From the NCBI GenBank assembly GCA_033439765.1, contig JAULSN010000009.1, positions 1,054,001 through 1,118,000 of the forward strand: a DNA stretch of 64,000 nt. Direction: 5' to 3'. This DNA comes from Lasiosphaeria ovina. Its lineage: Eukaryota; Ascomycota; Sordariomycetes; Sordariales; Lasiosphaeriaceae. A program made the position numbers and the translations under genes. The notes under the pieces were generated by a model. The model was given only the letters and a program-made list of their open reading frames with translations, had not been told where the DNA came from and searched no databases. How positions within the stretch are numbered: the stretch's first letter is position 1; each line of letters opens with the position of its first letter. Positions 59,491 through 64,000 of the stretch are shown here, one piece after another.

Positions 59491-59660
59491 ACGGCGTTTG
59501 TCGGTGTGCCTTCCTCCGTCATCCGCTTCCGTCTCTCGGCGCACGCGGCGCGGATCAGGTCCGAGTGTGACAGAGAATGTCGTGCGAGATGGACCGGAGC
59601 AGGGTATTCCGCGAACCCTGCGCTTGCGGGCCTTCCTCTGAAGTCTGTTGGTCTCCTGGC
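59491..59660 (+). repeat. R6 dispersed segment, copy 2
   Basis: GGCGTTTGTCGGTGTGCCTT, GGCGCACGCGGCGCGGATCA, GATGGACCGGAGCAG, GCGGGCCTTCCTCTG, matching 23640-23470 minus. It lies just upstream (in coding sense) of the NACHT piece, so R6 may be part of an NLR gene family. Confidence 0.6.
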
Positions 59661-59720
59661 AACATCTATATGGAGTTTGCTTTTCTCTCTCACACACACA
59701 CATTTTTGGTGCTTCTTTTG

Positions 59721-59771
59721 TGCCTCCGGCGGCCCTCCGGGGCGCCTGCGGCGAGCTACTCGCTGCGCTCG
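59721..59771 (-). repeat. R3 copy (inverted)
   Basis: TGCCTCCGGCGGCCCTCCGG to GAGCTACTCGCTGCGCTCGA. Confidence 0.85.
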
Positions 59772-60329
59772 AAAGTCGTTCTTTGCTACCACGAACTTGC
59801 TTATCGGTTTGCTCCTGCGTAACGAACAGGCCGTGATGGATGATGTTAACAGTCTGCCGCAGTCTTCAAGACAGGACAGGGAGAGACTTCTGCTTTTATC
59901 CCTCTCTCACACAAACATACTAGGTAGGTGCGTTCAGCCAGGAGCCGTGTTTGCTTAATGGTGGCATTGAGGGAAGTGAATAGGTTGGGATGTGAAGGTT
60001 TACGGTGGATCAGGGGCGAATTACACGGGACCCGAGGACTGTCAAATATAACAGCCCTTTCAGCCTTGTGGCTAAGGCCTTAGCTGCAAACTAACGTAAA
60101 TGGACACCCGCCCGCTGAATCCTGTGAGACCATAGTCACCTAAACCATGTCCGAAACAAGGTCCGAGGAGGACTAGACGTCACCAGTGCTGCGAACTACC
60201 GGCCGGAACGGTCAGTCCCTTTCCTCTGTCGAGTACGATTACCTCAGTTTCGCGAAAACGCCGCAGCAGCAGTATAGCTACTGGTAAGAAACGATGGTCT
60301 AGTTAAGCCGGCGCTCCTCTACCACACAG
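59772..60329. other. Unassigned
   Basis: No gene or repeat recognised. Confidence 0.35.
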
Positions 60330-60830
60330 CAAGCGGAAGGAGAAGAAGAAGAAGACGATAATGGACTGAGCGAAGAAGGGGTCGGCTGATGTGTGTCCCC
60401 TTTCTTCGCTCGGTCCAGCATCCTCGTCTTCTTCTTCTTCCTCTACCGCCTTCTCCGTAGCCACACACACATCAGCTCTCGTCACCCGCAGCAGTAGCTA
60501 GGGAACACATCATGCCTGTGCCTGGTCTGCACGTTCACGTTGGGGATGGACAAACAGTGCCGGATGGCTTCTTCGACAGGCGGCGGCGGCGCGGCGGTAG
60601 AAGAAGAAGACCAAGACGATGATAGACCGAGCGAAGAAGGGGGAGGCAGGATGTGTTCCCCAGCTGCTGCTGCTGGCTACCTCGCGGGCTAATGTGTGTG
60701 TGTCCCTCCCACAACTGGCTGGCTGCGTCGTGTGTACGTTGGAATTGGGCAAACAGTGGAGGCGGCGGCGGGAGAAGAAGAAGAGGCATGATGTGTGTCC
60801 CCCTTCTTCGCTTGGTCCATCATCGACTCC
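60330..60830. repeat. Cluster of hairpins and duplicated blocks
   Basis: 60337-60452 is an imperfect palindrome: AAGAAGAAGAAGACGATAAT, TGGACTGAGCGAAGAAGGGG against CCTTTCTTCGCTCGGTCCA, CGTCTTCTTCTTCTTCC, with a loop of about 22 bp. GACCGAGCGAAGAAGGGGG recurs at 60625 and CCCTTCTTCGCTTGGTCCAT at 60801. A flanking block (CACGTTCACGTTGGGGATGG, ACAAACAGTGCCGGATGG) at 60530 is duplicated in degraded form at 60730 (GTACGTTGGAATTGGGCAAA, CAGTGGAGG). It is not coding. Confidence 0.75.
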
Positions 60831-61203
60831 TTATTCTTCAGTGATCTTGTTGGCTATAAGAAGACGCTTTTTACCTGTATTTTAGACCGATCTAACCAGA
60901 CAATTCAATGCTCAGTCAATCCAGATCACGTGCAACATATTGAATATGCCGGAAGAACCAACGGAAAGGAAGGGAAGCAAGAGTCATGCAGGGCCTGGGA
61001 AAGTGAGAAGCATCGCAGCGACCGAAAAGGCCGGGCTGGGGCGGTGATGGTGGTGGTGGTGGTTACTACCAAACCTCTATCGGAATCCCCAGTTCTGAGG
61101 CGCATTTATGGAATGGAATTGAATGCATTTCTTCCTACCCGCGCGACCTCCTCACTCAAGGATCCTCCACGGCCTCCTCCCTTTCGCCGCTCGCACGCTC
61201 GCC
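60831..61203. other. Unassigned
   Basis: No feature supported. Confidence 0.35.
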
Positions 61204-61515
61204 TTAGGTTGGTTTACCTAACGCCCCCATAACCGCGTTGTAGGCATCCGAATAGATACGGGCGTACTCAAATCTCTTCTCCAATAGAGCGTAGATTTCC
61301 GCAAGCTCTTTGATCGCTTTGGTCTGTCCGACGACTATCTTCTCTAAGCGAACGATCATGTTGACCTGGCAAGCGATAATCGTGTCCTTATTCGCAATCA
61401 TCTCCCTCTGATGGACAATCGTCATCCAAAGCTGTCTGATATGTTCAAGTTGCGCTTGGGACAGTGATGGCGGGGGGGACGGTTGTCCCAGGGAGGACGG
61501 TGGCGCCGCGCTCAT
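61204..61515 (-). CDS. Short coiled-coil hypothetical protein
   Basis: Minus-strand ATG at 61515: MSAAPPSSLGQPSPPPSLSQ, then a continuous amphipathic helix AQLEHIRQLWMTIVHQREMI, ANKDTIIACQVNMIVRLEKI, VVGQTKAIKELAEIYALLEK and ending AYNAVMGALGKPT. 103 residues, with Leu/Ile heptads over about 70 residues. No signal peptide. Unrecognised. The helix and clean frame suggest a real small protein, but no homologue comes to mind and no intron or promoter is evident. Confidence 0.45.
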   Translation of the reverse strand: MSAAPPSSLGQPSPPPSLSQAQLEHIRQLWMTIVHQREMIANKDTIIACQVNMIVRLEKIVVGQTKAIKELAEIYALLEKRFEYARIYSDAYNAVMGALGKPT

Positions 61516-62879
61516 GGCGGCGGCCCGCAATTGCTTGCTGCAGGACAGGACTAGGTGTTAGGGTCATTGCTCGATTGAAGAGAGATGGCATTGACTAACA
61601 GGAAGTGGAGATTGATAGCTGGATCTGCTAGGCTCGATCTGGTTGATTGGACTTCTGTGTCTCTGCCCAAGTTTTCGATGGGAAGTGGTCCGGGGGAAAG
61701 TGCTTGTCGAGGTTGAGACTGCTTGTGCGAAGGGGCCTGGTTGCTCTCTAGCTCCCGATTGCTCCGTGATTCATGATTCATGCACCTCAACTCCACTATT
61801 AGCTTGGGGACCGGCCGAGACTTGTTGCTCCTCCGGCGGGGAATACCGGGCCAGGTTCCCCACCTTGCGCTTTGACGCTTCGGCGCCACCAACTGACCTA
61901 CACGTGTAGACGCAAGGGACGTAGATCTTGGGGTTGGTTTGAGTGCCACGTGAGTGCCAATCTATGTCATCTCACCAAAGATCGAGCCAATAGAGGCAGG
62001 CTTGGCGCTTGGCAGCGCCGCACGCAAGGCACCGGTAACGTCATTCTTGACCTGGATTTGGTCAAGGGCAAAAGGAACATCAAACAACAAGCACCTGTTC
62101 ATAGCTAGAAAGCGATAAATCGAACTTCGGGACAACGGATTTACAGTCATTCTACCACTTCGACACCAAAACAAATTCTCGTGATAATTCCAGCTTTCGA
62201 TGTTCATGGTCTAATTATTGGATTTATGCTTGCGGCGCTTTGCCGTCAAGGCGATCCTTCCTACGACGGCCTCATGACACAGCAAAGCGGCATTTGATGG
62301 CTTAACACGTCCGAGGATTGTCCGATCGACCAGTCCCTGGAGTCACGGACGAAAACTGGCCAATCCCTGTGCGAGAAACATTCGGCACCTCCACGGTAAA
62401 GTAGAAGAGACAGCCTCTCTACACTACTTCCGGCTCACAAGCTCGCCTGCGGTAGCTCCATTCAGCTGATTTATTGGCCGCCGTCTAGAGAGTTTGCCCC
62501 ACCAAAGCTGCTGTAGGGTCTTTGCTCACGATGGCGAAAGGGACGAGGAAACTTGTTGACGGTAGAGATAGAGAGTTGAGAAACAACAAACACACACACA
62601 CAAGTCCAGGGTAGGCAGGCATTGCTGAAGTGTGGAAGAGAAGAGGCTTCAGCTGCGGCTACGGTTTGGACGACGCGCGAGGGTGGGAACGAGGTGGGAG
62701 CTTCCTTTTCTTATTAGGGTGACCTCTACCTCTGAGCAGGTCTGAGAGTTTCCCGAAAAGGGTCCCTCACAGGTATCACGTCCCAGACGGGGATGGGCCT
62801 GTCGCAGACGCAGAAAAAGCCACTTTGTCTTGCTTGCATATGTCAGTGTCATGGGCAGGCATCAGGGGTGTGCGGTTCC
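61516..62879. other. About 1.4 kb without a recognised feature
   Basis: The GGCGCCACCAAC phrase seen at 25478 and 63275 occurs at 61880. No genes. Confidence 0.35.
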
Positions 62880-62950
62880 ATCGCTAGTCCAGTGCGCTCC
62901 GTCATTGAGTTGCCGACCAAAAAGCAAAATGCCACAGTTTGCTCAAGCGG
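62880..62950 (+). repeat. Second copy of the NACHT-fragment segment
   Basis: GCTCCGTCATTGAGTTGCCG, ACCAAAAAGCAAAATGC matches the reverse complement of 59228-59275 (CATTTTGCTCTTTGGTCGGG). The plus frame reads CAPSLSCRPKSKMPQ. Another NLR-derived scrap. Confidence 0.5.
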
Positions 62951-63566
62951 GCAAGTCGAAGACCGGGCTGGGTTAAGCATTTTGTCAAGCTCCAACAGCC
63001 CGTCACGTGGGCTCCCCAGGTTTGCAGAGACTCTGTGCAGTCTCTGCACTAGACAGAGAGGCGTCCTCAGTTCTAAGGAGGCCACTGGTGGATTCTTCCT
63101 CAAAAGTGGTGATGATATCCTCCCAATGCAATTCACCCTGAAATGGGTTCTTCGATTGGTGTAATTTCAGGGGAGAGGATTTGTACGTCGCGGGGCCAGG
63201 GCACACCGCACGGCACAGGTCTCCCCATCCACACCGGGTCTGAGTGGATTACTAGTTCTAGCAGGAATGCTGGCGCCACCAACCCCACCCCAGGATCTAC
63301 ACTACCGCGGTGTTGACGCCGGGGAGGTCTCAGTTCCGAGCCAAATGCTAGCCTAGATAGCTGAATCGACTGCCTCAACAGTATGCTATTTATCCTGTGA
63401 TAACGCCGTGTTGCTTACCTTTGACACAGCTACCCTTGAGCTAGTCAACCCTCAACACCACGTTGGTTACTTCGTGATTTGGCCTGTATTCAAGGCTACG
63501 AGTCATGGCACAAAGCGGGGTTATCCTTCTAATTTCTTAGTAAAATGCCTGAGCCACCCATTCCTT

Positions 63567-63610
63567 CGAGCGAAGCGAGGACAGCCCGGCGCAGGCGCCG
63601 CCGGAGGCAA
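63567..63610 (+). repeat. R3 copy, degraded
   Basis: CGAGCGAAGCGAGGACAGCC, CGGCGCAGGCGCC, CGGAGGCAA, shorter and more divergent than the others. Confidence 0.7.
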
Positions 63611-64000
63611 AAAATAAAGAAAAAAAGGAAAAGAGAGCCTCCATTCAGCTGACTCTCTAAATTTCTCGGTAGCAGACGGTTTAATGCCTACTAGCTAGAC
63701 GCAGACGCGCTGCTGCAGCTCGGCCGAGAAGCTAAGGAAGACACCACAACTTGGTCTTGACATGACCCTCTAACCACGCACGGTGCAGACCTCCAGAATC
63801 TCACCACTGACCTTCTTTTGGCGTTGCAGCTTCGCCAACTCCTCCGAGTACCGCAAGGATGTAGATAGAGTTCTCGTCTCATAACGTCGGGCGAGTGGCA
63901 GGTCTCGTGGTAGCATCCAAGGCCGTCTTCAAGAAGAGACCGTCTTTAAGAAGTGCGGAGACGGCAGCAATCCGCTCTTTGTTAGCGAAGGGTGGCGGCG
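63611..64000. other. Unassigned end of window
   Basis: No motif or gene recognised on either strand before the window is cut off. Confidence 0.35.

Overview
The window looks like repeat-dense DNA of a filamentous ascomycete (Pezizomycotina). The evidence is short GT-AG introns with CTAAC/CTGAC-type branch points, an intron-containing nuclear tRNA-Leu(AAG), fungal families (NACHT/ankyrin, SNF2, small secreted proteins), fungal transposon superfamilies, and inactivation of transposase genes largely by CpA-to-TpA changes of the kind made by RIP. Nothing bacterial or organellar was seen. Few genes look intact. The better candidates are a small acidic protein (1688-2224), a Gln-rich protein (4639-5283), a Pro-rich repeat protein (24541-25026, strand uncertain), a tRNA-Leu (26078-26189), a two-exon cysteine-rich secreted protein (52910-53497), a charged helical repeat protein (57539-58279) and a short coiled-coil protein (61204-61515).

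Layout. 0-5.3 kb: an 86-bp minisatellite, an acidic gene, a 58-bp minisatellite and a Gln-rich gene. 5.6-9.7 kb: an inverted repeat and a complete but dead Mutator-like element (MULE-1). 10-13 kb: a coiled-coil protein gene joined by an intron to a decaying tandem array of the acidic exon also found at 1.7 kb. 13-33 kb: a patchwork of 90-460 bp pieces of unrelated housekeeping genes in both orientations, several with intact splice borders. They include xanthine phosphoribosyltransferase, SPATA20/DUF255, MER3/HFM1 helicase, Nudix, proteasome RPT3, DOA10, purine permease, a ubiquitin hydrolase, cysteine synthase, an SDR, ATP23 and an amidohydrolase. The pieces are spliced among dispersed repeats (called R1-R6 here), a truncated third MULE end (MULE-3) and the tRNA. 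33.4-37.3 kb: a decayed Ty1/copia retrotransposon on the minus strand whose integrase is interrupted by most of a LYC1-like GNAT acetyltransferase gene. 37.3-48 kb: R1, R2 and R4 repeats with SNF2, protein-kinase, HAD-phosphatase and NACHT/ankyrin remnants. 48.5-52.5 kb: a textbook nested insertion, in which MULE-2 (perfect 44-bp terminal inverted repeats, 9-bp target duplication) sits inside a Tc1/mariner transposase gene. 52.9-64 kb: the secreted-protein gene, a cyclin fragment, the helical-repeat gene, NACHT debris and GC-rich palindromes.

There is no operon-like cooperation between genes. What unifies the region is its history: repeated insertion of transposons, RIP-like mutation, capture or ligation of gene fragments, and amplification of short repeats. 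This is typical of an accessory or subtelomeric fungal compartment. The most unusual signals are the fragment mosaic, the acetyltransferase inside the copia integrase, the telomere-like motif carried at one place in all three MULE copies, and the tandem acidic-exon array. All family names are recognised by eye from translated motifs. No database search was possible.
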